The notes beneath the pieces were generated by a model, which was given only the letters and a program-made list of their open reading frames with translations, was not told where the DNA came from and did not search any database. A stretch of DNA of 64,000 nt from Zygaena filipendulae. Taxonomy: Eukaryota > Arthropoda > Insecta > Lepidoptera > Zygaenidae. The DNA lies in NCBI GenBank assembly GCA_907165275.2, contig OU015660.1, forward strand, positions 8,186,501-8,250,500. Reading direction: 5' to 3'. Shown here in pieces: positions 32,890 through 44,695 of the stretch. Both the position numbers and the translations under genes were made by a program. Within the stretch, counting starts at the first letter, position 1. Every line of letters starts with the position of its first letter.

Positions 32890-35693
32890 TTTTAGCACTC
32901 GTACCTACCTATATTAAAATGTCGTTTTATGAAGCTCGAAAATGGGACGTAAGAAAAATATTTCCTTACACCTAAGTAGGTATTTGATCTTTCGTTCAAT
33001 ATGTCGGCAGGAATCTTATTCAACTGAAACTTTTGTGCGTGGTGAACATTTTTGAACAATTCTACATTCTCGCAGAAAAGTAGTTCGGCAAGTCGGAATC
33101 AAATAAGACTATATTTCATACATATTGTGTATTCTAAAAATCCACACCTATGCTCCTATGAAAAGAATAAGAACACGTTTAGTAGGTATATATAAGTGTA
33201 TTGTATTTATTTTACAAAAAAGTATACTTACTGGGTGTAAAATTTGACGATGGATTTATCAAAAACCTCGATAAATCATCATCAAAAAATCGCTCTCAAT
33301 TTCCGTTAATTATATTTTCCTTTCAAAAATTAATTTTAGATTTTGTGCTCTCCAATATTTGAGAAGTTATATCTCAATAATAATAATACCTTCAATAAAT
33401 CTCCCGTTGAACCTTACACACTGTATAAGCGGATTAGGTATATAGGTTGTAGGTGTACAAGCTCTGCTTAGTTGGGTGGCACTGCATGATAATGTCCAAG
33501 CACTATTACCAAAGATTTTGCTCTGCATTGATGACGTCAATTAATAGACTCTAGACTATTTTATATTTATATAAATTGAAAAGCCTATGCAAATATAAAT
33601 TTAAAAATATTACTTTTTCAATATTTGTCTCGTTCTATTGTATTTAGATTACATGAAATAATAAATAATTTAATTTAAGCTTAACATTCATTTAAAATTA
33701 ACGAAACCTTTTTGATAATTCTTATAATGATTATTATTATAAAATTTTATATTTACTTATAATGATTTATTATTATTATAAAATTTTAACAATCTTATAA
33801 TTTCTGTTTGAAATTTTACCAAAAAATTTGTGCTTCTGGATAATTTATTATAACATGTCTTCTGGCATGAAACGACTCTTAAAAAGTTTTCCACGCTAAT
33901 GAAAAAAGTTTACCGAAAACATTTTTCATCAAAAAGGGTCTTGTTAAATGGTAAATACTTATCGCCAAATTATCTACGTTTTTATACAACTTAGTTATTT
34001 CCTATTTAGATTGATGAGAACAATAAAATACTTCTTTATATAATCATAATATATTACTGTTATCTTTTTATTTAACTAAAATGTAACCTTACAATTTTTT
34101 AACCTTTCAGTATGATTTGTTGTTTAACTTTTCAGTATGATTTGTTGTTGAAGCACTGATTATTATGTTTGAAATACCTACTGAACTGACTGTTGACGTA
34201 GGCAGGTAATAGGTAGGTATGTCACCAATAAATGTTTAATAAAAAAAACTTATTTCCAAAATAATTACAATATTTGAGCAAGTTGTAAATTTTTTTTATC
34301 CTTTTAATACTAAATCACATCACATGATTGTTATATTTCATTGCTATATGTACCTAAATTCTATAGAAAGAATAACTACGTATATAATATATTAGATTTT
34401 TCTGATCGCTGTCTGATTATGTATAACTTTGGAACAGTATATGCCCCGAAACCAAAAAGAATAGATATAATCGCTACGTTCCCAAAACTACGTCACGTAC
34501 TGGACAAAATTGCCTCGTCACTTGTATCGTTTCAACTAACAAATCGAAAAAGCAAAACATTTTATACGCGTAAATAGGCTTTTGACTGCTATACGCAGAG
34601 GTTACATACACGATAGGCGAATGAAAAAAAAAGCAACGTATACGTTTTTGATGCTTGTTTTTTCAGAATGCTTTAAATCCAATTTTATATACAAACATAA
34701 CATAGCAACCTAGTTTTGTCAAACAAAATTTCCAATTTTGGCTTCAACATAAACACGAATCAATTCAATTTCTCATGTAAACATCGCGTCCGCGATTCAG
34801 CAATAGAAAAAAAAAGGGTTTTATCGAAAATCCATGCATCATTCGAAAATTTCCGGCTGAAAATGCAGAAACGATAAATTATGTTGCCCTTTCATCATTT
34901 CACCTCTCTTATTTCAGTCTATGGATACTTATTTATTAGGTATACGTTTATTTTTATTCGAAAAGGAAAAGAACGAAGATTTATATTGAAATTTTGATAC
35001 AAATCCAAGCTAGAATATGATACTATAAACATTACGTAATTTTTATTCACATCAATGAATTGTAAAAATAGACCGTATACCTACTGACGCTAACGTGCAA
35101 TCAATCGAAAGAAAAACTACGTTGCCATCTTTTTTATAATATACGCTATGTTTTTAAAAACAAACATTAATTTGGGCGGACTACTGTAAAATTTTATTGT
35201 AATTTAAACGCCTGCTTCATATTTATACTTTGGTCTCCGTTATAAATTTAAATACACTATCAAGGTGCATATTCGTATCGCTCTCCGCGACAGTTTACTC
35301 GTGAATTATTTATCAGGGAAAACCATAGCACGGAAAGTTTTGACGAGATACAAACTTCGATTTACATTCCCGATATTATAAGGACTTGCTTTGTCCGTTA
35401 TTGTTGTTCAAAAGTTTCTTTTTTTTATTATTGCACATTTGTATGTTAGTTACTTGGTCACAAAATAAAAATACGATGCCATAGGTACCTACTAGTACAA
35501 TATTTGTTAGGATGACCTATTAGGTAGGTATTTATTTTTACGATCACTTTTTTGCTGTTTATTTTGTTATTAATAAATATGACACACACACATATATATG
35601 TGTGGTATATGGGTAGGTACTTATATATTGTTGATGTGTTTATGCTGAGTATTATTATACGTATATATTATAACACCGCCTTCCTTCTAGATT
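32890..35693. other. 2.8 kb without a supported gene
   Basis: AT-rich. At about 34101-34150 there is a small tandem duplication (TTTCAGTATGATTTGTTGTT twice). Nothing else is supported. Confidence 0.45.
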
Positions 35694-35842
35694 ATAATTT
35701 TCCCTATGCACCATATGGTTGTCTGGAAGAGATCGCTCTGAGCGATAAGACCGCCGATTGTTCCACCTTGTAGTAAAATTGTTTTTGTAATTGTTTATTT
35801 TTAAGTGGTGTTCAATAAAGAGTTTATTATTATTATTATTAT
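35694..35842 (+). mobile_element. LINE 3' end with stem-loop and (ATT)n tail
   Basis: GGTTGTCTGGAAGAGATCGC begins a hairpin (ATCGCT at 35732-35737, loop CTG, AGCGAT at 35741-35746). Then come AAGACCGCCGATTGTTCC, GTTCAATAAAGAG and (ATT)n. The layout equals the ends at 19258-19375 and 53880-54058, but with a different stem sequence. Confidence 0.7.
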
Positions 35843-36020
35843 GATTATGATAAATCAGCCAGCCAGCATGAAATATTTATTCTATGGCCATAAAAACTAG
35901 ATAGGTGGGAAAATAACTTAATTTTAAATATAAACTTTCGCTGGATTGAAAAGTTAATTTTACTAAATAGTGAAATTCAACTTTAAATTTTGATCCTGAA
36001 GGAGTAACAAACAAATTTTG

Positions 36021-36205
36021 CTAGCTGTTTCTTGCAGTTTCATCCAAGTTCATTCCAGTGTGCCTGAAATGATTCCGTGATAACAAGTAACCTATGTCTT
36101 TTTCTGGATCGTGGATGCACATGATGATAGATCGAGTAGTTAAAGTGTGAAAGCGTTACAAACAAACAAACAAACTCACATTCGTGTTTACAATGCTAGT
36201 TAGGA
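36021..36205 (-). mobile_element. Helitron-like element, diverged
   Basis: CTAG at 36021-36024, then CTGTTTCTTGCAGTTTCATC, GTGTGAAAGCGTTACAAAC, an (ACAA)n microsatellite and the 5' end TCCTAACTAGCATTGTAAA. Confidence 0.78.
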
Positions 36206-36248
36206 TTCTGTGAATGGTGCTAAAGCTCCCTACAGTGTGAGTTGTGAC

Positions 36249-36635
36249 TAGGGTTGCCACCCGTACTATATTATATAGTATCGTACTATATTTCAGTCAA
36301 TTGTACTATATATTATAGAAAAATAATATAGTACGAAAAAAACTATATTTTTATGCCTAATTCAACTGTCGCGCGTCTTTTATATTAACAGCTGTTACTG
36401 GTCTGCAAAGCACCCGCAGTGCAGCACGGGAAATTTCAGAACGAAACGCATACCCGGCAACAAAACGTCAACTGTCAAACTAGCAATAATTTGTGAATTA
36501 ATGCTGCCCGATACATAAGGATTACAAAATATTTTTGTACAATTTTTTTTTCCCCGAATTTCCCAAAAATACTATATTTTTGCATGTTTCTTCGGAAAAA
36601 TACTATATTTTTTCCAAAAAAAGGTGGTAACCCTA
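36249..36635. mobile_element. hAT-like MITE
   Basis: The ends are TAGGGTTGCCACC (left) and GGTGGTAACCCTA (right), a 13-bp inverted repeat with one mismatch. They are flanked by GTTGTGAC (36241-36248) and GTTCTGAC (36636-36643), an 8-bp target duplication with one mismatch. An 8-bp duplication and a (C/T)AGGG start are typical of the hAT superfamily. The 387-bp interior has ACTATATT-rich subterminal stretches at both sides and no transposase, so the element is non-autonomous. Confidence 0.78.
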
Positions 36636-36643
36636 GTTCTGAC

Positions 36644-37897
36644 ACAAAGCGGTAAGTGATCAAAACTACCGGTATCCAGTATCAACCGCCTCTGCTGCAT
36701 CCAATGGGTGGGTTTGCGTTGCGTGTATGAATTTTAATTTCATAGGACCTACGCCTAGGACCAAACACTGCCGGGCTATTATTTTATAGCACGAATCACC
36801 ATCACGAATGATTCACGTTTGTGATTATTCAATGGCATACAAATAAAGCTATTCCTACTCAAGCATGAGTTGTAATTCTACAAAAGGAATTACGGGGAAG
36901 AATTAACTTTTTGTACTAAGTAATCTTTTCCTGCTAAGTACTATAATAATTAAAAAAATTCTCTTCACTTTTTGATTTAGCTTGAGGTTACGTTTCCAAG
37001 AATATCTTTAACATTTTCAGATTTCATATAATATTGTACTTGTACTTAGACGATGTTCTTTTTTGTATTTTTTTTTATATTTGTTATTTTTTATTTAGAT
37101 ATAGAATTATAGGTAGGTAGGTAGGTACATGTCCAAAGAATCTTCATATTTTTATCTTTTGTTTTTGTTCATTTATTAAAATACTCGATTACATATGATG
37201 ATAATAATAAATTATTTTTTCCTCATTGTTATCCTGATATTAAGACAAGAGAACTGTGACTTAAGACGAGCGATTGATTTTTAGAATTGTTCCAATATCT
37301 AGTTTCAGAGATTATACACTACAAACAGACAGTTTTTTTTCTATACTAGAATACTAGAGCAGTATAGTATTATAATATCTGTGATAGAGCACAGTGTAGA
37401 TACCTTTACTAGGAGCATTGGTAATAAAGTGCCTATAACTGAGATAAAGGTTGTAAAAAGGTCGTGATACAAGCTATTTTATATGTATAGTCGATACAAA
37501 TGACTGAAAGAAAGTATCTAAATTACTTCCATTAAGGCAACGCCAAAGAATACGAGGTTCTGAGTTGTCTGTGCGGCGCGCGGCGTAGGTACCGATCGCT
37601 GTCGTTATCGGATGTTGCCGTTCTTATATCAGACTTAGGCGCTGGAGGTGGTCTCCCGCCTCCTTATACAGAGGTCCTTGAGGTCCTTTAACAAACGAGA
37701 GTGATTCTAGAAAAAAAAACTGTAAAATGCGGTTTTTTTCTTTGTTTAACAATTTCGGATCGGATTACAAAGCTGAACGAAATGTTATCGTCGACAAATC
37801 TATCGAAACACACTATATTAATAAGTACATACATATATAAATACGAATGTGCGTTGGTTTGTTGTTTTTTTTTGGTAAAGTTTTCCATCAACCGCTC
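36644..37897. other. No recognisable feature
   Basis: AT-rich, with a small patch of higher GC near 37560-37640 (GTGCGGCGCGCGGCGTAGG). No gene is recognised. Confidence 0.4.
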
Positions 37898-38040
37898 ATC
37901 ATTTATTTATTTATTTATTTATTGTTAACACATACGGTACAGGACCAATTACAATGGTTAACAAATACTAGTAGGCCTTGCATACAACTCCTCGCACATC
38001 TTCAGACACACAGACAAGAAATTTTACATACACGTTGTCG
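37898..38040 (-). mobile_element. LINE 3' tail, (AAAT)n type
   Basis: A (TTTA)n run at 37901-37922 read on the minus strand ends a UTR-like segment (ATTGTAATTGGTCCTGTACC). Only the tail region is visible. Confidence 0.4.
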
Positions 38041-38142
38041 AATATAATAATAATAATAATGACTAGGTTTAGGTTTTTTTTTTAATATTTATTATTTTGT
38101 AAATTTATACTGTAAAAAACCTAAATTTAAGATCAATAAATA
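38041..38142 (+). mobile_element. LINE or SINE tail ending AATAAATAAATAATAATAAT
   Basis: CCTAAATTTAAGATCAATAA followed by an (AAT)n tail. TAGGTTTAGGTTTTTTTT upstream can pair with AAAAAACCTAAATTTA. It abuts the SINE on the opposite strand. Confidence 0.4.
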
Positions 38143-38440
38143 AATAATAATAATAATCCACTTCACAATACACAGATCTACTTGGTCCCACACTAAGCTA
38201 TTATTAGCTTGTGTCGTGGAAACCAAGCAAACGTGGTATATACTACATAGAAAAGAAGTAAAAAAAAAAAAGAATTACATATATATTATACTATAGATAT
38301 ATATACTTATACACACCCAGACTGGAAAGTGGAACCCTGTGTTCATCACACAAAGTGCACCCCCACCGGGAATCGAACCCGGAACCTCTTGATTACCGGG
38401 CAGGCATGGTGACCTACTTTGCCAAACAGGTCGCCATATA
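38143..38440 (-). mobile_element. tRNA-derived SINE (family T), full length
   Basis: On the minus strand it has a tRNA-like head (CGACCTGTTTGGCAAAGTAG, B-box GGTTCGATTCC), TGTGATGAACACAGGGTTCC, CAGTCTGGGTGTG, CCACGTTTGCTTGGTTTCC, and ends ...GTGGATT(ATT)n. It aligns end to end with the plus-strand copy at 50036-50305. Confidence 0.85.
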
Positions 38441-38487
38441 AAAAAGGACATAGGCTATTGAGTGCAGGAACCGCAGGGACCAGCTAG
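38441..38487 (+). mobile_element. Helitron 3' fragment
   Basis: GGACATAGGCTATTGAGTGC and GGAACCGCAGGGACCAGCTAG followed by T. The middle of the element is missing. Confidence 0.55.
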
Positions 38488-38519
38488 TATACCTGTATAC
38501 CTAATATCGTAAAAAAAAA

Positions 38520-38632
38520 TCTTTAAGTATGCTGGACGGATTTTGATGAAATTTGAAATAGAGCTTATAATCTGAATTGAATTATAACATTTTATCACGC
38601 AGGCGAAGCCGCGGGTATAACAGTTTGTTAAT
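38520..38632 (+). mobile_element. Degenerate Helitron-like fragment
   Basis: GGACGGATTTTGATGAAATTTG and CGCAGGCGAAGCCGCGGGTA resemble Helitron internal and 3' sequence. The ends are not preserved. Confidence 0.4.
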
Positions 38633-39471
38633 CATACAACGACTGTTTTATTTTCTAGCGATAATGATTTTTTTTTCAGTATCATGTTTCAAAATTGGAT
38701 TATGACAACTGGAAGTCCTTGAGGAATGTGATGAAAAAGTTTTTTTTTAATCACACTAAAATCGAGCTAAATAAATACTAATATAATTAATTGGTAAATC
38801 AAATTTATTTTTCTAGGACAAGATTTATTAAAATTATAATAGAGTAGGTAAGTAGGTATTATTTATAATTAATAATGGAGTAATAAACTAATAATGTTAA
38901 TAAAGTCTACGGTATACGGTCGATTTACTTACAGATACATTACCCAGTCTTCGGCGTTGTGTATAAAAGATAACAGAATGTCTACGTATTGGCTTTGACG
39001 TGAATTCAATTTGATCCTTAGTTCTGGCACTCGAGTACGCGCATCACTCCTTGTCTAGCTAATGGAGCTATCACCAATGTTATATGTCCTCTTTGATCCC
39101 GAGACAGACGGATATTTCTGTTCTCAATTCCTCTAACGTATCTAATTCTGTGTGATTCAGCAGTACCATCCGTAGAAAGGTCATTTAGTCCGTTTCTTAG
39201 ACCTCAGGTTAACAATGCTTTATAAATTATCAGGGTCACTTTGCTATACCTATTCTATTGAAGTTTTTTATTATTAAAATTTCATAATGATTGATTGAAT
39301 AGGTGAAAGTGTAACAACAAACTCACATCCGCATTTAATATTGAGTTTAAAATATTTGAAAATTTGATTTTTATAGTGGCGCCAGTTTCACTCCTCTTAT
39401 AGGGTCTTAAAAAAAGTTATCATCCGAAGCTCCGTGTACTTTGATCAAAATCAGAGTGGCATTACGAACCA
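38633..39471. other. Unassigned; open minus-strand stretch at 39040-39215
   Basis: Between in-frame stops, about 60 minus-strand codons read ...NDLSTDGTAESHRIRYVRG... and ...QRGHITLVIAPLARQGVMRV..., ending CQN then stop. The composition is protein-like, but there is no ATG near the start and the only acceptor-like site (AACCTGAG) is poor. I recognise no family. It could be a terminal exon or chance. Confidence 0.2.
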
Positions 39472-39520
39472 GACCTCAGGGAGCATATATGGCAGACATA
39501 CATATATGCTCCCTGAGGTC
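39472..39520. repeat. Perfect 20-bp inverted repeat
   Basis: The left arm GACCTCAGGGAGCATATATG (39472-39491) and the right arm (39501-39520) are exact reverse complements around a 9-nt loop. The arms are of mixed composition, so this is not simple-sequence pairing. Confidence 0.88.
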
Positions 39521-39932
39521 AGCAGATAAAAGATACACGATGTACGCTCTCCGTCTATACGTATAGAGACTATTTTCTAATTTATTTTATCAGGGTATCG
39601 ATCTCAGTCTATAAACACACATCAGTAAGCGTTCTTGGCCAGATGCCCCCGGATATATGGAGCGGATAGACAATGTGGATCGCTCGGAAACCAATCCAAT
39701 TAATTCTTATTCAATGCAAAGTTTGTGTCATGTTGAATAATAGCCTTTGTTTTTGTAGCATTAATGGGGATATTCTTTTTATTGCCGTTCACATATCCGT
39801 CAAATGATTATGGAAAATAAATAAAAAAATTAATGACTTTTTGTATTTAAATTAAACACAATAATTTAATTACACAATAATTTCGTACAAGCACATAGTT
39901 AAATTATTATTAAAATTATCAAATATCTCATC

Positions 39933-39940
<8 letters not shown>
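39521..39940. other. No recognisable feature
   Basis: No supported gene or repeat. Confidence 0.4.
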
Positions 39941-39996
<56 letters not shown>

Positions 39997-40002
39997 TAAT
40001 AA
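39941..40002. repeat. (TTTA)n microsatellite, likely LINE tail on minus strand
   Basis: About 14 uninterrupted TTTA units. A run of this kind read as (AAAT)n often marks the end of a reverse-transcribed insertion, but no flanking UTR is recognised. Confidence 0.8.
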
Positions 40003-40354
40003 AATTGTAACAGGTCGATGTCTGTACATGGGAGATAAATAAGAAAAACTAAATTTAGGCGACTCTATAATAATAATTATAATAATAATTTCCTTTTATT
40101 TCAACTAACCACGGATCAATTTTGTTAGTAACATCATTTCCTATCAAATATTGTTAGTACCTAATAGCAATTAAATTAATTAACTAATGACCTTTTTTTT
40201 ACTTAAAAGACATTTGTTTGTCAGAGCATGAACCATATAGCAATGGTTCACGTACTGACAATCAAACCTATTAGAGCATACACTCAAGATGCTGTTGGGG
40301 CTGGCCCGGATCCTGCGCCCTAGGGATATAGTGATATAGAAGCCAAAAATACCG

Positions 40355-40694
40355 TTTTTAGAATTTTTGTCTGTCTGTCTGTCTGTATATTTGTATTCGT
40401 GTTACGCAAAAACTGCTGCACCAAATTGAATGCGGTTTTTTTTTGTTGTATTGCTAAGGGTCTAACTTAGATACTCATGTTTCGATTTTTTCGCAATTCC
40501 ATCTGGAACTCGAGATATTAAAAAAAATGCTGGTCTTTACCTATATGCAAATGTGAAAGTGAGGATGTTTGTTACTCAATGAAATTTAGCATGCACGTTG
40601 TTATGGGTACAGAGAAGGACATAGGGTACTTTTATCCCGGAATTCCCGTGGGAACTTCGGAATTAAAGCGGGTGAAATCGCGGGGCACAGCTAG
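40355..40694 (+). mobile_element. Helitron-like elements, two fused copies
   Basis: At 40355-40540: a (TGTC)n microsatellite, GTTACGCAAAAACTGCTGC and ATCTGGAACTCGAGATATT, a diverged subfamily. From 40545 comes a subfamily A body (GCATGCACGTTG, GACATAGGGTACTTTTATCC, GGAATTCCCGTGGGAAC) ending CTAG at 40691-40694, followed by T. Confidence 0.7.
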
Positions 40695-42152
40695 TGCAGA
40701 ATTTTTTTTTAATACTAAGTTCATAATAAGGTAATCTATACTGTAGTATAAAGTATACCTTCCCCTAATTACTTGTATCAACCACCGCTGCATTCAATAA
40801 TAATAAAAGATGTTATTCTGATCAGTATAGGTAGGTACATAATAACGATTTTTTATTGAAAAACACACAGTAGATTATTTATCATCAACTTCCTCCATTA
40901 GAGTATTTTGAAAACGGTACCAATTACACTCAGCGATGAATTTCTTGGAGGTCAACGTCAACGTATACGCATACGTTATATATATATTTTTACGAAAAAA
41001 TATTCTATCCTGGGAATACGTACCGTATGTAAACCCTAAAAAAGAATGTCGACAGGAAGAAAACAAATTGGTACAAGCATTCCGCATGGAGCGTCGGATA
41101 TTAAATTCTTTCTGTTTTGTTACTGTATAGCATCGCTTATTTTGTTACAATTTGTGGTGAATAAATTAGATGAGGAACTTTTCCTTTTTTTGTTGATATA
41201 GGTACTTATTATAATGTACTGCAGCTCTGTGTGCGTAACTTCGTGCACGTCGTCTTAGATTTTCTCGAAGGAATGGTGTAACTAACAGCCTACATCCTTG
41301 TTTGTAAATCTAGCTACGGCATTATCACCAATGGAACAAACATTAAGACTGAAAAAATCAAAAATCGCAAAGAGAATAATTTAACACTTAAACTTAGAAT
41401 AAACTGTTTTTTTTTTAAGTCGAGTCTTTGTCATAAATTGAGAGTAGGTAGGTACCCTGAAACATAAAAGCACACAACTTCCCAACATTCGCACTCAAAT
41501 ACCTCCATAGGTTATACTCTGTAGTTATTGTGGAAATTTTAAGAAAATATTTTATTTTTTGGGAGTTTATTCTTTATTGCAAACAACTTTATTAATTTCT
41601 AATACCTACCAAAATCTTATCGCAGCATCAGTTTTCTTCTCTACATTGTTGAACGTATACTACACATATATTATAACTTCCTAATTTCATATAGGTAACC
41701 CTTATTTTTACTTGAACTTGCTCTTCTCTTGCTTCTTGCTTGAACTGAACTGAGGGCTTCATTAGAAAAAATATATCAGAGTTACAAACTATGGACCTGT
41801 CTAGTCTAAATGAATCGATTTTTATTCGGGGTAGCTATATACCTTCATTCGTAAAATGATTTCCCTACGGACATCAGGTAAAAAGAACTTGACTCAACAA
41901 AACTGTGGTCCTATCAACTATGTAGTTAATTCTGAAGATATATTTCTTTAGGGATATTCTAAGCATCGATAAAAGGTTGATACTTGAAATTTCATCAACG
42001 CGACTCCTCTTTCACATCTAAGATCATGAGTAGACTTACATCTTTATTATACAAGATGTTATGTTCAACAAGGTGCTTTATATAAGAAGGTAGGTCTCTC
42101 TTAATTATCTAAAAACATAATAATATAACATTATCATTTTACATCAATGTAA
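40695..42152. other. 1.4 kb without a supported feature
   Basis: Overlapping opposite-strand frames at 40875-41130 are mutually incompatible and unrecognised. The rest is AT-rich. Confidence 0.4.
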
Positions 42153-42361
42153 TCCCTACTAATATTATAAATGCGAAAGTAACTCTGTCGGTCTGTCTGT
42201 CTGTCTGACTGTTACGCTTTCACGGCATAACGGCTCAACCGATCATCATGAAATTTTGTACACACGTCGTCAGAGGTACAGAGAAGGACATAGGGTACTT
42301 TTTATCCCGGAATTCCTGCAGGATCTCAAAAATTTTTGCTGGTGAAACCTCAGGGAACAGT
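42153..42361 (+). mobile_element. Helitron-like element, subfamily A
   Basis: A clean 5' end TCCCTACTAATATTATAAATG preceded by A, a (TGTC)n microsatellite, CGATCATCATGAAATTTTG and GACATAGGGTACTTTTTATC. The 3' end decays at GGAACAGTGTAAT, where CTAG has been lost. Confidence 0.85.
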
Positions 42362-42434
42362 GTAATGTAAAGTTAATTTTAACAGTACCATTGGTTAACA
42401 GTTTAACATTACATAGTAATTAGCAAACTTAACT

Positions 42435-42530
42435 GCTACGCTGGGTCTCGCGGGTTCGATCGACTCATTTTTGTACTTAGTTTGGTTGTTTAATATCTAT
42501 CTTAAGTGTATTTAAAAAAGTAAGTAAGTA
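42435..42530 (+). mobile_element. Degenerate tRNA-SINE fragment
   Basis: TACGCTGGGTCTCGCGGGTT and GGTTCGATCGACTC contain a B-box-like segment, followed by TATCTTAAGTGTATTTAAAA as in other lepidopteran SINE tails. The head is incomplete. Confidence 0.35.
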
Positions 42531-42599
42531 ATTAATTATTTAAGTAAGTAATTATTGTACAGGTTTTTCATAGTACAAGTTCTGCTTAATCTGTGACCG

Positions 42600-42776
42600 G
42601 CGGGGCTATTATGTAACATTTGTTTCTATCATTTTTGGGTTACAATCAAAAACATGGCGGTTTTGCGATTACAATATGCACGTTTTGATAGCTAAAATAT
42701 CTAGCAATCACCCAAAATAAACATACTTCAAAAGTAGAACCTGTCAATTGATCACATACTTACATAATAGCCCCGC
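42600..42776. mobile_element. MITE with 17-bp terminal inverted repeats
   Basis: The left end GCGGGGCTATTATGTAA (42600-42616) is the exact reverse complement of 42760-42776. The 177-bp interior has no ORF and contains AACATGGCGGTTTTGCG. I do not see a convincing target-site duplication, so the superfamily is unassigned. Confidence 0.72.
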
Positions 42777-44230
42777 GGATGGTGTTGTGTGATTATGTCA
42801 AATAATTACCTATTTTATTATTATTATTACTATTTTATCGTAATTATCCAATGAAAAACATTAATCATGGACACTAAGCGACAGCCAAAATGACAGGTCA
42901 CTTCCAAAAGTAAGATATCAATGGCCTTTATTGTATTAGTTAGCATGTAAGTAATTAAGCTGAACACTGACTCCGCGGCCCCAAAACAATTCACCGACTC
43001 ACTCACTTTACATAAAGGTTTCAGGGTATAAGAGCTACTAAAACAAATAATTTAGTACAATGATATTTATTCAGAAAGAAACTTACTGAATCCAGTGCTT
43101 GATCTCTATGCAAAAGTGGGCTTTTCTCGTATATTTACTTATAATAAAGAATGAAAACGATGGTTCACTGAAGTTTTTACTTTGCGACCTTACTGAGAGA
43201 GTTGAAAGTGAAATGACGAAGCAGTTTATTTAACATCTGTGTCGGAAGACTAGTCGCAAAATGCTCTCCATTTTGATTGTCTGTAATAATGACGTGCTTA
43301 AGTGATTATTAATATTGAGCTCCCACTGTAATTCGCTCAGAAATTAATACCAGGCAGCATTATATCCATAAAAATTATTACAGTAAAAGGGTATCTACAA
43401 TGTTTTAGATTTCCTATTTTTCTGGTTTTGGTGTTTTTGTTTCTTGATTAGATCATCAACAGCGATACATGATATTTCTTGTCTGTCTATCTGTCTCTCT
43501 GCAACGTACCTATTAATAAAAAACAAACAAACCAAATAGCTATAGACATGAAATTTTCACCGTTTGTTCCTAAATGGTGACTGGACTTGAATTTAACATG
43601 GTCTTCTTTTTATCTATTTCAAAACAAAACGATATATTTATGGCAGTTCCATCCAGAAAACATCTCATACCTGTAGGAAATTTAAAGATAAAGATAAAGA
43701 TAAAGAAAGATTTATTTAAGCAAGAAGAAACACAACACAAATGAACACATACAGAACAACACAAATGAAGACAATTAAAGAATAACAAAAAAAATAAAGA
43801 AACAAAGAAAAAAAACTTTCTTTTCTCGCCGCAAAAAAACTATTCACGTAAATTGGAAACTAAGATTTTAATTTTTTTTTTTTTTATAATCAATACATTA
43901 CCTTATTTAGTATAGAATTGATAAACTGTAAGAGGTTAAAAGTTATGACAATCACTTCATGAAAAATCTGAAAATGCCATTCAGGCGTCAAGTAGATAAA
44001 TGTTCTTCTTCTTATTTATTCACTCAAAATTGCTAAATAGGTACTTAACAACACAACAGGAGGCTCCATAGAAATTATTTTCACCGGTCGTCAACTCAAT
44101 TCCGAGGCTATATTTTAACACTTAGATAAACAACTTAATCTTTTGATTGGAGAGCGAAAAGCAAAATGCCTTCTTTAAACAAGTAATTTAAGTGAATCAC
44201 TAAGTACAATGAAGAAATTTTAATTAGCAA
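42777..44230. other. Unassigned; (GATAAA)n near 43683-43710
   Basis: Apart from a short AAAGATAAAGATAAAG run, I see no gene or repeat family. Confidence 0.4.
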
Positions 44231-44695
44231 TAGGGTAAAACCCGGATAGTTGCCACACTTTTCGAAATCATTTTATATTTTCCAGTACATAAATCAAAAT
44301 ATTTTATTTTTTAAACTGGCAAGTACTTTGGTTCTTTATCTACAAATTTATTAAATGTAAAAGACATTATCTTTGAAATTTCCAGAGTATTAGCGATTTC
44401 TACGGACCTCTACTTTTTGTGACATCTATCCCATATATGGGATGGTTGCCTAGTCCATATAAATTACATTTAGGATAGACGACCCGCCGGGAAACAAGGC
44501 GTCTATCCCGAAAAATGTTTGATCGCACCTTGAGTTCCCGTGCAATCGCACCGAGACATGAGACGCGGTCCACTTAATAGTAGTTGGAAAGTCTTTTGAT
44601 AGATAAATAAAATAGCACGCGATTCATCTGCGAAACTAGAGTAATTACGATCGGGGCAACTATACCCCCAGGGCAACTATCCTTGTTTTACCCTA
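44231..44695. mobile_element. MITE with TAGGGTAAAAC..GGATAGTTGCC ends
   Basis: The left TAGGGTAAAACCCGGATAGT and the reverse complement of the right end, TAGGGTAAAACAAGGATAGT, agree over about 24 bp except two bases. A further GGGGCAACTAT copy lies just inside the right end. The flanks allow either a TA duplication (Tc1/mariner) or an imperfect 8-bp one (ATTAGCAA/ATAAGTAA, hAT). No ORF in the 465 bp looks like a transposase. Confidence 0.7.

Noticed and set aside
39941..40002. (TTTA)n as evidence for a specific LINE
   Set aside because: No UTR or coding sequence of a known type flanks it, so only a simple repeat is reported.
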